NCBI RefSeq assembly: GCF_009725205.1
Contig: NZ_WNZY01000003.1
Span: forward strand, 124,001 to 188,000
Direction of reading: 5' to 3'
Length of the DNA stretch: 64,000 nt
Source of the DNA: Paenibacillus timonensis
GTDB lineage: Bacteria; Bacillota; Bacilli; Paenibacillales; Paenibacillaceae
Positions within the stretch are counted from its first letter, which is position 1. Each line of letters begins with the position of its first letter. Shown piece by piece: positions 25,124 to 33,920 of the stretch. The notes under the pieces were generated by a model. The model saw only the letters and a list, made by a program, of their open reading frames with translations. It was not told the origin of the DNA and did not search any database. The position numbers were made by a program, and so were the translations under genes.

Positions 25124-25577
25124 AGTTAACTTCCTTTCTATGACAATAATCATAAGTGTTGAACAAATCGTGAACACTCTATGAACATTATAACGAAATT
25201 CGTCGCAGTTTCAGCCCGGGGAAATATGAATATTATGTGACGCGCTTGAAATGAGGAGAAAATGTGGGGGAATGGCAGTAAGGTGAACGATTCCTGCGAA
25301 CATGCTATCGCTTATGGGCCTAGAATGACTTGAACGAATGGTTTGGCTACGACTGGGGCAGCCGGGTAAAATGTTCTTACGATCGCTGTTGCTCGCGGAA
25401 TTCTATATCATATGATTTCAAGGTAGAATTCCGCTCACAAAGGCGAACGCTTCGCTTCTTCAGAATCATTTTCCACTTTTGCCACTTTCCGTGTCCGTTC
25501 AATTTACCGGGCCTTGGCGCTTCGCTTTTTCAGAATCGTCCCACCTGTTGCCTCTCGCCTCCCTTTCACCGCATTTT
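25124..25577. other. 454-bp intergenic region upstream of resA
   Basis: No credible gene. It holds a likely minus-strand -10 TATAAT for resA, an inverted repeat AGTGTT-N12-AACACT just downstream of that (about 25157-25180), and a perfect 11-bp inverted repeat GCGGAATTCTA / TAGAATTCCGC at 25395-25405 and 25424-25434. A CGCTTCGCTT(C/T)TTCAGAATC segment occurs twice as a direct repeat between about 25445 and 25540. Confidence 0.55.
25395..25434. repeat. perfect 11-bp inverted repeat upstream of the res operon
   Basis: GCGGAATTCTA and TAGAATTCCGC are separated by 18 AT-rich bases. There is no T run, so it is not an obvious terminator. It could be an operator, a transcript 3' hairpin, or a remnant of a mobile element. 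Confidence 0.7.
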
Positions 25578-26324
25578 CTAGCGCTTTGGTGTGGGGAGTG
25601 TGGTAGTGCGGGCTTGTTTATAGAGGCTTTCAACCTCTTCTTTCGTCAAGTGACGGTACATGCCGCGCTTCAGGTTACCGAGGTACAAATCGCCGAAGGA
25701 AATGCGCTTCAGCTTCGTCACAGGGTGCGAGATCGCCTCAAACATACGGCGCACTTGGCGGTTTCTGCCTTCATGAATCGTGATGGAGATGGTCGAGAAC
25801 TTCCCTTCCGGATCGATGTCCTGGTATTCCACCTCTGCCGGGGCCGTTATCCCGTCCTCCAGCATCACGCCTTGCTTCAGCTTGTCCAGTGCCGAGCCAT
25901 GCGGCACTCCTTTAACCGTTGCGTGATAAGTCTTCGATACATGGTGCTTTGGATGCGTCAGAAGGTGAGCAAACTCACCGTCATTCGTAAGTAGCAGCAG
26001 TCCTTCAGTATCATAATCAAGCCGGCCTACTGGATAAACCCGCTCTGTGATTCCTTTTAAATAGTCGGTGACGATTTTACGGCCTTGGGGATCGGAAGCG
26101 CTCGTGATGACGCCTTTCGGTTTGTTGAACATAAGGTACAGCTTCTTCTCTGTACCGATGGTCTTGCCCTCGACGGTAATGACGTCCACGGCCGGATCGG
26201 CCTTCGTGCCTAATGTCGTGACGGTTTCTCCGTTCACCTGAACTTTGCCGCTCTGAATCAATTCCTCACATTTGCGACGGGATGCCACACCTGCGGCGGC
26301 TAATATTTTCTGTAATCTCTCCAT
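25578..26324 (-). CDS. rluB: 23S rRNA pseudouridine synthase RluB
   Basis: A 248-residue RNA-modifying enzyme of the RsuA/RluB group. An S4 RNA-binding domain fills about 1-60 (RLQKILAAAGVASRRKCEEL), and the catalytic domain carries GRLDYDTEG with nucleophile Asp103, followed by KTY and GRNRQVRRMF. It probably makes pseudouridine near position 2605 (E. coli numbering) of 23S rRNA. The tail (about 238-248) is basic and variable. In B. subtilis rluB also lies between the spm and res genes. Confidence 0.95.
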   Translation of the reverse strand: MERLQKILAAAGVASRRKCEELIQSGKVQVNGETVTTLGTKADPAVDVITVEGKTIGTEKKLYLMFNKPKGVITSASDPQGRKIVTDYLKGITERVYPVGRLDYDTEGLLLLTNDGEFAHLLTHPKHHVSKTYHATVKGVPHGSALDKLKQGVMLEDGITAPAEVEYQDIDPEGKFSTISITIHEGRNRQVRRMFEAISHPVTKLKRISFGDLYLGNLKRGMYRHLTKEEVESLYKQARTTTLPTPKR

Positions 26325-26394
26325 TTTCGCTAAGTCACCTCATACACATGATACCCACCGAAAGACAAAATCACAATAGCCGCAGGAGAAACAG

Positions 26395-26434
26395 CAAAAA
26401 CCGCCGCGACAGCTAGACAGCTGCAGGGCGGTTT
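26395..26434 (-). terminator. rho-independent terminator after spmB
   Basis: On the minus strand AAACCGCC pairs with GGCGGTTT, enclosing a CAGCT...AGCTG hairpin, and is followed by a T run. Confidence 0.85.
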
Positions 26435-26459
26435 ACACTAACCCGTCAATATGTATAAG

Positions 26460-26993
26460 TTATCCGAATAAGAGCAGACAAACGGCGATCGCTGCGACAA
26501 AGCCGACAATATCCGAGAATAATCCAACCTTTAAAGCGTAACGGCCGTTCCGAATACCTACGGCGCCGAAATAAACCGTCAATACGTATAATGTCGTATC
26601 GGTACTGCCTTGAATCGTAGATGCAATGCGGCCGATCATCGAATCCGGTCCGTAAGTTTTGATCAGGTCAGTTGTAAACGCAAGCGAGCCCGTCCCCGTC
26701 AAAGGCCGGAGGAAACCGAGCGGCAGCACTTCCGGTGGAACCTTCAGCCAAGACAGCATGGGAGCCATCCACCCGACGAAGAAATCCAGCGCCCCCGAAG
26801 CGCGGAATACGCTGATCGCCACCATCATGCCCACCAAATGCGGGATAATGCCAATGGCGGTTGAGAAGCCATCCTTAGCCCCGTCCACGAACGATTCGTA
26901 GACCGGCACTTTTTTGAAATAAGCATAAAGCGGAATAAATGCGATCATGACCGGTACCGCCCATGCAGAGACAAGGTTAATCCAGTCCAGCAA
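26460..26993 (-). CDS. spmB: spore maturation protein SpmB
   Basis: A 177-residue membrane protein of the nucleoside-recognition/Gate domain family with about five helices. The LRPLTGTGSLAF and GSTDTTLYVLTVYFGAVGI segments are typical. In B. subtilis SpmA, SpmB and DacB together control spore core dehydration and cortex cross-linking. The start is TTG with GGTGAGG overlapping the end of spmA; the genes are 6 bp apart and surely co-transcribed. Confidence 0.94.
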   Translation of the reverse strand: MLDWINLVSAWAVPVMIAFIPLYAYFKKVPVYESFVDGAKDGFSTAIGIIPHLVGMMVAISVFRASGALDFFVGWMAPMLSWLKVPPEVLPLGFLRPLTGTGSLAFTTDLIKTYGPDSMIGRIASTIQGSTDTTLYVLTVYFGAVGIRNGRYALKVGLFSDIVGFVAAIAVCLLLFG

Positions 26994-26999
26994 AGTGCC

Positions 27000-27629
27000 T
27001 CACCCTTTCAATGAGATATTGGGCGGCGCTGTGGCCTGTGGCGGGGTGCGATGGGTGCTATGCCTGCGATACCATCGGTCGGCTACAATGGCCGCCATCG
27101 TGGCGATTGCGGTTGCGAGCAGGGTAGAACCCACGATTTCCGCCGGATTCGCCGATTGAAAGTTGATGCGGATGGCAATGAGCGTCGTTGGGATGAGCGT
27201 AATGCTGGCCGTGTTCAGGGCAAGTAGTGTACACATTGCCGGGGATGCCGTTTGTTTATCCGGATTCAATTCTTGAAGCTCCTGCATCGCGCGGATTCCC
27301 ATAGGCGTTGCTGCATTTCCCAGTCCCAGCAAATTCGCGCTCATGTTCGATAAAATATATCCCATGGCCGGATGATTCTTCGGCACGTCGGGGAACAGAT
27401 AAGCGACGACCGGCCCGAGCAGCTTGGAGATGGCCTTGACGAGGCCGGAATCCTCCGCTAGACGCATGATGCCAAGCCAGAATACTAGAACGCTGATTAA
27501 ACCAAAGCATACGGTCACGCCGGTCGCCGCCCCATCAAACGCTGCTTGTGTCACAGTGCCGATATCCCCTTTGATCGCAGCGAACAAAAAACCGATCAAA
27601 ATGAGCGCAAGCCATATTTTGTTGACCAT
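27000..27629 (-). CDS. spmA: spore maturation protein SpmA
   Basis: A 209-residue multi-pass membrane protein with the SpmA signature NMSANLLGLGNAATPMGI (about 94-111) and ALNTASITLIPTTLIAIR. It works with SpmB, probably as a transporter pair in the outer forespore or mother-cell membrane; the transported compound is not established. The C-terminal tail is basic and variable. It lies 35 bp after dacB and 6 bp before spmB. Confidence 0.94.
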   Translation of the reverse strand: MVNKIWLALILIGFLFAAIKGDIGTVTQAAFDGAATGVTVCFGLISVLVFWLGIMRLAEDSGLVKAISKLLGPVVAYLFPDVPKNHPAMGYILSNMSANLLGLGNAATPMGIRAMQELQELNPDKQTASPAMCTLLALNTASITLIPTTLIAIRINFQSANPAEIVGSTLLATAIATMAAIVADRWYRRHSTHRTPPQATAPPNISLKG

Positions 27630-27664
27630 CTTTTCCCCTCCATAACCCTGTCCTGCTCCCTCTG

Positions 27665-28867
27665 CTATCGAACGTCAAACAGTAGGGATTGCAGCACCTT
27701 TTTAAATGCACCCGACCAATCGGAAGGTAGCCGGATGAGCTTACGATCTGAAGCGGAACCAAAGGCCCCACCTGCTCTCGGCTCACTTCCTTCTCCTGAT
27801 CCGGATGGACGATAGCTGATTTTATCGTAGACCGGTACCGTGCCGATTTCTTCCCCATTCAAGAGAACGCTAATTTTCCCGCGGTATCCAAATGAACCCG
27901 TGCGCGCCGTAGTTAGCTTCAGCCTTCTTTCGATGTGGCTGGCTTCTTCCGTCGCCAACGCATACTTAAATTCTGCCCCAGTGATCAGGCCTTGCTCAAT
28001 TTCCTGCCCCTCTCCGATCAGGGTTGTCAACGGATAGTTGGCAAAACTATAATCCAGCAACTTCCGGTGGTCATTCCAATCATCCCCGTCATTTAACGTG
28101 ACGACCGCGATTTGCTGTCCGCCACGGGTCGCGGAGCTCACCAGGCATCGATTGGCGATTTTGGTATATCCGGTTTTGACGCCGTCGGCCCCGTCGTAGA
28201 AACGCAACATCTTGTTCTTATTCAACCATTTATAATCCCAAGGATCATTGGGATTCGGTGCGGTTTTGCTGGGGGTTCGGACGATCTCTTTAAACTGCTG
28301 GTTTTTCAGTGCATAGCTTGTCAGCTTGGCCAAATCGTTGGCCGTTGAGTAATGGCCTTTGGCATCCAAACCATGTGGATTCTGGAAGTGGGTATGCATC
28401 AGACCAAGCATCTTGGCTTTCTCGTTCATCAAGTAGACGAAGCCCTCTTCGGAGCCGCCGACGTGCTCGGCAATCGCCGTGGCCGCATCATTGCCCGAAC
28501 GAAGCATGAGGCCGTACAGCATATTTTCCAGGCTCATTTCTTCCCCCATATGGAGATAAATCGACGAACCTTCCTTAGCAAAAGCGTTTCTTCCGACCGT
28601 AACCGTATCCGATAGCTTGCCATGCTCGATCGCGACAATAGCGGTCATGATTTTGGTCAGGCTGGCAATCGGTAGCGTCTCGTCCCCGCGCAAACTGTAA
28701 AGCAGGCGGCCCGAAGTTACGTCAATGACCGCGGCGGCTTGGGCATGAATCGATGGCGCGGCAGGAGTGGCTTGTACCGCCTGCGGGTTTAGCCAACCCA
28801 ACAACAGGATGGCGGCCAAGAAACTGTAAAAGGTACGATAGCTGCGGCCAGGTTTGGTTTTCCTCAT
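27665..28867 (-). CDS. dacB: sporulation D-alanyl-D-alanine carboxypeptidase (DacB-type)
   Basis: A 400-residue penicillin-binding protein. A signal peptide covers about 1-33, followed by a peptidase S11 domain with Ser69-Thr-x-Lys72 (SLTK), SGN at 124-126 and KTG at 231-233, then a PBP5-type C-terminal domain and an amphipathic tail. It trims D-alanine from spore cortex precursors and limits cross-linking. The dacB-spmA-spmB order is the same as in B. subtilis. A sigma-E-like promoter lies upstream. dacF elsewhere in this window is a paralogue. Confidence 0.93.
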   Translation of the reverse strand: MRKTKPGRSYRTFYSFLAAILLLGWLNPQAVQATPAAPSIHAQAAAVIDVTSGRLLYSLRGDETLPIASLTKIMTAIVAIEHGKLSDTVTVGRNAFAKEGSSIYLHMGEEMSLENMLYGLMLRSGNDAATAIAEHVGGSEEGFVYLMNEKAKMLGLMHTHFQNPHGLDAKGHYSTANDLAKLTSYALKNQQFKEIVRTPSKTAPNPNDPWDYKWLNKNKMLRFYDGADGVKTGYTKIANRCLVSSATRGGQQIAVVTLNDGDDWNDHRKLLDYSFANYPLTTLIGEGQEIEQGLITGAEFKYALATEEASHIERRLKLTTARTGSFGYRGKISVLLNGEEIGTVPVYDKISYRPSGSGEGSEPRAGGAFGSASDRKLIRLPSDWSGAFKKVLQSLLFDVR

Positions 28868-28913
28868 AAGCTGATTCCTCCGGTAACAGGTACTGTTGCG
28901 AGTACTTGTTTAA

Positions 28914-28942
28914 CTTATATGCGATGATCCAAGAGAGTATGT
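28914..28942 (-). promoter_or_regulatory. candidate sigma-E promoter of dacB-spmA-spmB
   Basis: On the minus strand ACATACT, a 14-bp spacer and CATATAAG resemble the mother-cell sigma-E pattern KMATATT-N14-CATACAHT. The B. subtilis operon is sigma-E dependent. The match is partial. Confidence 0.4.
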
Positions 28943-28957
28943 CCCACCTGGGATCAA

Positions 28958-28991
28958 GAAAAAGACCCCTCCCGGAAGTCCGGAAAGGATC
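28958..28991 (-). terminator. rho-independent terminator after ytfJ
   Basis: On the minus strand GATCCTTTCCGG pairs with CCGGGAGGGGTC (three G-T pairs) around ACTT and is followed by TTTTTC. Confidence 0.85.
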
Positions 28992-29007
28992 AACGGTCGA
29001 AAGGTGG

Positions 29008-29505
29008 TTAGGTGAACGGGTTGATGCCGGTTCTTGCAGCCGATTCCTGCATCGCATTCTGAGCTACATGCGCCGTTGCCATCGAGGGATCTGCAGTTCC
29101 AGATTGATTCGGGAACATGGACTGGATTTTGTCGATGACACCAGGGACCGAATCGATGATCTTCTCGACCAGATGCGTCTGGTTATCCAAGGGTACAATG
29201 TGCACCCCAGGTTTTCCAACGACAAGGAAAGCGATTGGATTAATCGAAACCCCGCCGCCGCTACCGCCACCGAACGGACGGGCTTTGCCGTGCTCGGTCG
29301 AACCTGAGGCCGATTTATCTTGGCCGTCCTCGATATTAAAATCACTACCCCCTGCGGCAAAACCGAACCCGACGCGGCTGATCGGCAGAATCACGCTACC
29401 GTCCGGCGTTTCGACCGGCTCGCCCACAATCGTGTTGACATCAACCATATCCTTGATGTTTTCCATGGCGGTTTGCATTAATCCTTGAATAGGATGGTCA
29501 GCCAT
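29008..29505 (-). CDS. ytfJ: GerW/YtfJ-family sporulation protein
   Basis: A 165-residue spore protein. The family core is present: VGEPVETPDGSVILPISRVGFGFAAGG split over about 27-53, the glycine-rich GGGSGGGVSINPIAFLVV at about 79-96, and a helical C-terminus. GerW (YtfJ) is a forespore protein needed for some germinant responses in Bacillus. AGGGAGGAG lies just upstream of ATG. It overlaps the end of the ytfI-like gene by 28 bp, matching the ytfI-ytfJ order of B. subtilis. Confidence 0.92.
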   Translation of the reverse strand: MADHPIQGLMQTAMENIKDMVDVNTIVGEPVETPDGSVILPISRVGFGFAAGGSDFNIEDGQDKSASGSTEHGKARPFGGGSGGGVSINPIAFLVVGKPGVHIVPLDNQTHLVEKIIDSVPGVIDKIQSMFPNQSGTADPSMATAHVAQNAMQESAARTGINPFT

Positions 29506-30161
29506 TTTTTCACTCCTCCCTTCACTTTTAGCACGCGAACTATAAGTACCAGTCCAGCATATATAGCATAACCGCAGCGAATTTGCGCTATGCAGCGAAA
29601 TTCCGTGGAAAATAACGGCGTTCCCCCAAATACGGGGACGACGAATAGCTTGGGTCTTTGCGTTAATCGAATGCGATGGCTAAGCCAACCCACGATTGTG
29701 CCTTTGACCCCCCATAAGGCCCCGGTCAATGTTGCGGTATGGGCTGCATCCTGTAAACCGACATTCGTCGACCATTCCAACTGGCGGAACGAAACGCGGC
29801 GGAGCGTGGCCCGAAGCCAAACCCGAAACCCGCTGGTCGCCTTAAGCATCCGGTCGAACTCCTCCATCCATTGATGGATTATGTCCTTGTTTACTTTTTG
29901 GTCAACACTGGAAGACTCCTTTTGCAATACGTTTTCGGGCCGATCCTTCTCGATCTGCAGGCCTTCACGCCAGTTCTTCAACCTTACGGAAGGCACTTGG
30001 TAATGCATGCGAACAAAGCCATAGAGCATCGTGACATCCAGCAGGATTGTATCGTCCCGATTCTTCTTACGCAGGGTCAAATGGAGCGTGATTGTAGACA
30101 GCAAAATCAAGGCGGCTATAAGCAGCAGCAGGATCAGGATGCCTCCGAGCCAAATCCACAC
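29478..30161 (-). CDS. YtfI-like DUF2953 membrane protein
   Basis: About 227 residues. The GTG at 30159-30161 is the likely start because GGAGGG lies 7 bp upstream; ATG 30176 and the earlier frame start lack a well-placed site. An N-terminal membrane helix (about 3-25) precedes a basic soluble domain with a DUF2953-like VSFRQLEWSTNVGLQDAA segment, and a hydrophobic stretch follows near the end. The function is unknown. It overlaps ytfJ, so a role in sporulation is inferred from context. Confidence 0.8.
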   Translation of the reverse strand: MWIWLGGILILLLLIAALILLSTITLHLTLRKKNRDDTILLDVTMLYGFVRMHYQVPSVRLKNWREGLQIEKDRPENVLQKESSSVDQKVNKDIIHQWMEEFDRMLKATSGFRVWLRATLRRVSFRQLEWSTNVGLQDAAHTATLTGALWGVKGTIVGWLSHRIRLTQRPKLFVVPVFGGTPLFSTEFRCIAQIRCGYAIYAGLVLIVRVLKVKGGVKKWLTILFKD

Positions 30162-30264
30162 GGGAAAGCCCTCCATACCTATCAGATAAAAATTCTCCCT
30201 CGTAGTATGGCTTGCCCAAAAGGAAAAAATTCGTCGGTATGCGGCATGAAGCAGCAACTAAGCG

Positions 30265-30295
30265 CAAAAAACCACCGAAGCTTCCTCCGGCGGTT
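30265..30295 (-). terminator. rho-independent terminator after scpB
   Basis: On the minus strand AACCGCCG pairs with CGGTGGTT (one G-T pair) across about 10 bases and runs into a T tract. Confidence 0.85.
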
Positions 30296-30315
30296 TGGAT
30301 TACATAGATTCACGT

Positions 30316-30969
30316 TTAGTTCTCGTTTTCCGGATCCTGGCGCTTTTCCGGCTGCGCTCCTGCTTCGTCGCTGTTGACATCGTCGAAGGTCAACTGTTGT
30401 TCTTCCAACCGTTGAAATAGAAGCTGTGTTTCTTCCTCCAGCTGTTCCGTACTCTCGAAATCGGCCATATCCGGCAGATCCTTCAAATTGGCTAGCCCAA
30501 AATAATCAAGGAACGCCTTTGTGGTGCCATATAGAATGGGACGCCCAATCGCTTCGGCGCGGCCAACTTCCTCGATCAAATCCTTGTTCACCAACGAATG
30601 GATAGCTCGCTCAGACTTGACCCCTCGGATCTCCTCGATTTCAACCCGGGTAATGGGCTGTCGGTACGCAATGATCGATAACGTCTCGAGTGCAGCTTGG
30701 GATAAGGTTGAACGCGAGGGCGAATAAGCCAAACGTTCGAAATAAGGGGCGTGCTCCGGAAGCGTCGCCAGCTGGTAGCTGCCGGCAATCTGCACGATTT
30801 GCAGTCCTCGGCCGGCTCGCTCGAATGACGTTTTCATATCGAGCAAGGCATCCGAAATCACCTCCTGCCGCTGTTCCGTTACTTCGGCCAGCTGCTTCAG
30901 GCTCAAGCCCTCTTCGCCGGCCAAAAACAACAGCCCCTCAATAATCGACTTCAATTCCTGAAAATTCAT
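30316..30969 (-). CDS. scpB: segregation and condensation protein B
   Basis: A 217-residue protein with two winged-helix domains (about 1-85 and 90-165). The conserved AALETLSIIAYRQPITRVEI and the R-G-V-x-S segment are diagnostic. The acidic tail after about 170 is variable. ScpB with ScpA bridges the heads of SMC and loads it on the chromosome for segregation. The ATG at 30967-30969 has GGAAGGA upstream; the frame start at 31008 would lie deep in scpA. It overlaps scpA by 32 bp. Confidence 0.95.
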   Translation of the reverse strand: MNFQELKSIIEGLLFLAGEEGLSLKQLAEVTEQRQEVISDALLDMKTSFERAGRGLQIVQIAGSYQLATLPEHAPYFERLAYSPSRSTLSQAALETLSIIAYRQPITRVEIEEIRGVKSERAIHSLVNKDLIEEVGRAEAIGRPILYGTTKAFLDYFGLANLKDLPDMADFESTEQLEEETQLLFQRLEEQQLTFDDVNSDEAGAQPEKRQDPENEN

Positions 30970-31735
30970 CGATCTTTCCTTCCCCTCTCCACTCCATAAC
31001 GATGTCATCGAACAGCTTGTTTTGATAGCAGACGATCTGCTTCATCTTCATCAGTTCCAGCACCGCAAGAAACGTGACCACGATTTCATGTCGATACATT
31101 TCGGGATGCAGCAGCTTAGAAAATAGCAACCGTCCCCCCTTACCAGCCTGTTGGAGCGCGCCAACCACTTCTTTGATCCGATCCTTGACGGAAATCTCGT
31201 CACGGTGAATTCGGGCTACGGTATTGCGCTTGGCAGCCCTACGAATCGCCTTCTGAAAGACGGCGATCAAGTCGGCGGCGTGCAGACCCTTTACCGGATT
31301 CTCCTGCACTTCCGGCATAAAAGGCGTTAAATCCTCCGGTTCTTTGGAGAAAATCAAACTGCGCTCCCATTCGCGTTCATGCAAATGTTCAGCGACTCCT
31401 TTATATTTCCGATATTCGATCAGCTTTCGAATCAACTCGTCCCTTGGGTCCTCCTCATCCTCCAGCAAATAATCGAATTCATCATCCAATTCGATGACAG
31501 GTGGTTTGGGCAGCAGTTGTTTGCTTTTGATCGACAGCAGCGTAGCCGCCATGACCAGAAACTCACTGGTCACCTCCAGCTCCAGCTCCTGCATGTCCTG
31601 TAGATATTCGAGGTACTGATCGGTGATCTCGCTAATCGAGACCTGATGAATATCGATCTCCGCTTTATCAATTAAGTGCAATAGCAAATCCAGCGGACCC
31701 TCGAAGGATTCCAGCTTGTACGTTACTGTCGTCAA
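30938..31735 (-). CDS. scpA: segregation and condensation protein A
   Basis: A 265-residue kleisin. The N-terminal SMC-binding helix region begins YKLESFEGPLDLLLHLIDK, the family hallmark, and the C-terminal winged helix ends in the FLAVLELMKMKQI pattern. The TTG at 31733-31735 is chosen because GGAGG is 7 bp upstream. It forms a closed ring with SMC and ScpB. It is the first gene of scpA-scpB. Confidence 0.95.
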   Translation of the reverse strand: MTTVTYKLESFEGPLDLLLHLIDKAEIDIHQVSISEITDQYLEYLQDMQELELEVTSEFLVMAATLLSIKSKQLLPKPPVIELDDEFDYLLEDEEDPRDELIRKLIEYRKYKGVAEHLHEREWERSLIFSKEPEDLTPFMPEVQENPVKGLHAADLIAVFQKAIRRAAKRNTVARIHRDEISVKDRIKEVVGALQQAGKGGRLLFSKLLHPEMYRHEIVVTFLAVLELMKMKQIVCYQNKLFDDIVMEWRGEGKIDEFSGIEVDY

Positions 31736-31804
31736 TGAACATCCTCCACCCGTAACCAAACATATATGTAGATTAGTTTACCTTAAAAAACGTTTGTTGC
31801 AAAA

Positions 31805-31843
31805 GAAAAATGTAGTACCCCAACGAATCAGAGGTACTACATT
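31805..31843 (-). terminator. rho-independent terminator after ribH
   Basis: On the minus strand AATGTAGTACC pairs with GGTACTACATT around 13 bases and is followed by TTTCTTTT. It ends the rib operon. Confidence 0.9.
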
Positions 31844-31853
31844 AAGATAAGCA

Positions 31854-32321
31854 CTATTTCAACTGTTTCGTCAAGTTCGCCATCTCGATTGCCGCCATCG
31901 CTGCATCCCAGCCTTTGTTTCCGGCTTTGGTCCCAGCGCGTTCGATCGCTTGTTCGATATTCTCGGTTGTCACGACGCCGAAGATCGTCGGCACGCCGGT
32001 TTTGAGGCCAACGGCCGCCACTCCTTTGGCGACTTCGTTGCAGACATAATCATAATGCGTGGTTGAACCGCGGATGACCGTGCCAAGCGTGATGACCGCG
32101 TCATATTTGCCGCTTTCGGCCAGCTTTTGCGCGGCGAACGGGATTTCAAAAGCGCCGGGCACCCAAGCCACGTTTATTTCTTCCTCTTTGGCCCCGTGGC
32201 GTTTCAAGGCATCCAAAGCTCCGGAGAGCAGCTTGCTTGTAATGAACTCGTTAAAACGCCCGACCACGATCGCATATTTTAACCCTTCCGATACTAAATG
32301 TCCTTCAAATACGTTTGCCAT
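31854..32321 (-). CDS. ribH: 6,7-dimethyl-8-ribityllumazine synthase
   Basis: A 155-residue enzyme that forms the 60-subunit capsid and joins the ribityl-aminouracil with dihydroxybutanone phosphate. Diagnostic segments are GRFNEFIT (21-28), VPGAFEIP (about 54-61), [16 protein letters not shown] (about 79-94, with the catalytic His) and FGVVTTEN. It is the last gene of ribD-ribE-ribBA-ribH, 60 bp after ribBA. Confidence 0.97.
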   Translation of the reverse strand: MANVFEGHLVSEGLKYAIVVGRFNEFITSKLLSGALDALKRHGAKEEEINVAWVPGAFEIPFAAQKLAESGKYDAVITLGTVIRGSTTHYDYVCNEVAKGVAAVGLKTGVPTIFGVVTTENIEQAIERAGTKAGNKGWDAAMAAIEMANLTKQLK

Positions 32322-32381
32322 GAATCATCAAACCTTTCTATAAGTGGGATAGTGGATAATATCGTTTTTGCAGATACGCCC

Positions 32382-33620
32382 TTAGACGCGGGAGGATTCA
32401 TCCTGTTCCAAATCATCAAATTTGAGCAAATGCCCCAACTTGGCTTGTTTGGTATGCAGATACTTGGTGTTATCCGCGTTTTCTTTCATTTGAATCGGCA
32501 CGCGTTCAACTACCTCCAGACCGTATCCTTCTAAACCTTTGATCTTCCGCGGATTATTCGTCATCAGACGGATTTGGCGGACACCCAGGTCTTTGAGAAT
32601 TTGCGCTCCGATTCCATAATCGCGCAGATCGGCGGGAAATCCGAGCTTCAGGTTGGCGTCAACCGTGTCAAAGCCTTGTTCCTGCAGCTTATACGCCTTC
32701 AGCTTGTTGATTAAGCCGATCCCCCGGCCTTCCTGGCGCATATAGAGCAGCACCCCTCTGCCGGCTTCCTCAATCTGCCGCAGTGCCGCTTCGAACTGCG
32801 GTCCGCAGTCACACCGGTGGGAGTGGAACACGTCTCCGGTCAAGCACTCGGAATGCACCCGCACCAGCACCGGCTCATCGCCGTCGATCTCGCCTTTGAC
32901 CAGTGCGACATGTTCTTTGTTATCGACATCATTCGTGTAGGCCACGGCGCGGAATTCACCGTAATCGGTTGGCATGCGCACCTCGACCTCGCGCGTGACC
33001 AGCTTCTCCTTTTCATTGCGGTAATGGATCAGGTCCTTGACGCTGATCAATTTAAGGTCATAGGTTTTGGCGATTTCCACCAAATCCGGCAACCTAGCCA
33101 TGGTTCCGTCTTCCTTGATGACCTCACAGATCACGCCGGCCGGATAGGCGCCGCACATCCGGGCCAAGTCGACCGCCGCTTCCGTATGACCGGCGCGCCG
33201 CAGCACGCCCCCCTTTTTGGCAATCAGCGGGAACATATGGCCCGGCCGGCGGAAGTCCGCAGCCTTGGCGTTCGGATCCATGATGGCCTTAACCGTCAAG
33301 GAACGCTCATAGGCCGAGATTCCTGTCGTCGTATCCTTATGGTCGATGGAGACGGTAAAGGCCGTCCCGTGGTTATCGGTATTTTGCGCCACCATCGGCT
33401 GCAAATCCAGTTCCTCTGCTCGCTCCGCCGTAATCGGCAGGCAGACCAGTCCGCGCCCTTGAGTGATCATGAAGTTGATCACTTCCGGCGTCGCTTTTTC
33501 AGCCAGGGCCACAAAGTCCCCTTCATTCTCCCGGTCTTCATCGTCAACGACGATAATGACCTTGCCCCGCATCAATTCGTAGATTGCTTCTTCGACTCGG
33601 TCTAATACGATATCACCCAT
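32382..33620 (-). CDS. ribBA: bifunctional DHBP synthase / GTP cyclohydrolase II
   Basis: A 412-residue fusion. The N-terminal RibB domain (about 1-200) has [11 protein letters not shown] and the RRPGHMFPL and [11 protein letters not shown] motifs. The C-terminal RibA domain (about 205-400) has [18 protein letters not shown] with the zinc cysteines and the GRGIGL loop. It supplies both starting materials of riboflavin. AAGGAGGGG precedes ATG. Unlike in B. subtilis, about 530 bp of repeat sequence separates it from ribE. Confidence 0.97.
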   Translation of the reverse strand: MGDIVLDRVEEAIYELMRGKVIIVVDDEDRENEGDFVALAEKATPEVINFMITQGRGLVCLPITAERAEELDLQPMVAQNTDNHGTAFTVSIDHKDTTTGISAYERSLTVKAIMDPNAKAADFRRPGHMFPLIAKKGGVLRRAGHTEAAVDLARMCGAYPAGVICEVIKEDGTMARLPDLVEIAKTYDLKLISVKDLIHYRNEKEKLVTREVEVRMPTDYGEFRAVAYTNDVDNKEHVALVKGEIDGDEPVLVRVHSECLTGDVFHSHRCDCGPQFEAALRQIEEAGRGVLLYMRQEGRGIGLINKLKAYKLQEQGFDTVDANLKLGFPADLRDYGIGAQILKDLGVRQIRLMTNNPRKIKGLEGYGLEVVERVPIQMKENADNTKYLHTKQAKLGHLLKFDDLEQDESSRV

Positions 33621-33647
33621 AGCTTTCCCCTCCTTGTTTTATATGTA

Positions 33648-33816
33648 GTTCAAAATGTCGTCTTTGGATCACGAAGCAGCTCAAGGGGGTCAAATCGGCG
33701 GCGAATCTTGCATTCACCCGGGCCTTCCGCTGCTCACGTAGCTTCCAGCTACGCTGTGCTGCTCAGTCCCTAGCTTCATTCAACCTTCTTGGTGCTCCAA
33801 ACCAAACCTCTTGAAC
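33648..33816. repeat. MITE-like element inside the rib operon, full length
   Basis: About 169 bp from GTTCAAAATGTCG to CCTCTTGAAC, sharing with the 11-kb copies the order GGATCACGAAGCA, CTTGCATTCACCCGG, GCTCACGTAGC-ttcca-GCTACG, CCCTAGCTTCATTCAACC and GGTGCTC. It is clearly diverged from them. Confidence 0.85.
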
Positions 33817-33832
33817 CTTTATTGAAGTTGTA

Positions 33833-33914
33833 GTTCAAAATGTCGTCTTTGGATCACGAAGCAACTCGAGAAGATCGATTCGGCGGCGAATCTTGCATTC
33901 AGCCGGGCCTTCCG
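33833..33914. repeat. MITE-like element, truncated second copy in the rib operon
   Basis: Begins 185 bp after the first copy with the same GTTCAAAATGTCGTCTTTGG and breaks off after GGGCCTTCCGT, where a different repeat (CTAACGGAAC) begins. It repeats the tandem habit seen at 11 kb. Confidence 0.85.
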
Positions 33915-33920
33915 TCCAAG

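Noticed and set aside
25157..25191. A Rex operator at the resA promoter
   Set aside because: The AGTGTT/AACACT dyad lacks the TTGTGAA and TTCACAA half-sites required for Rex.
25330..25581. Open frames in the resA-rluB gap
   Set aside because: Phe/Cys-rich products, no ribosome binding site and overlap with inverted repeats.
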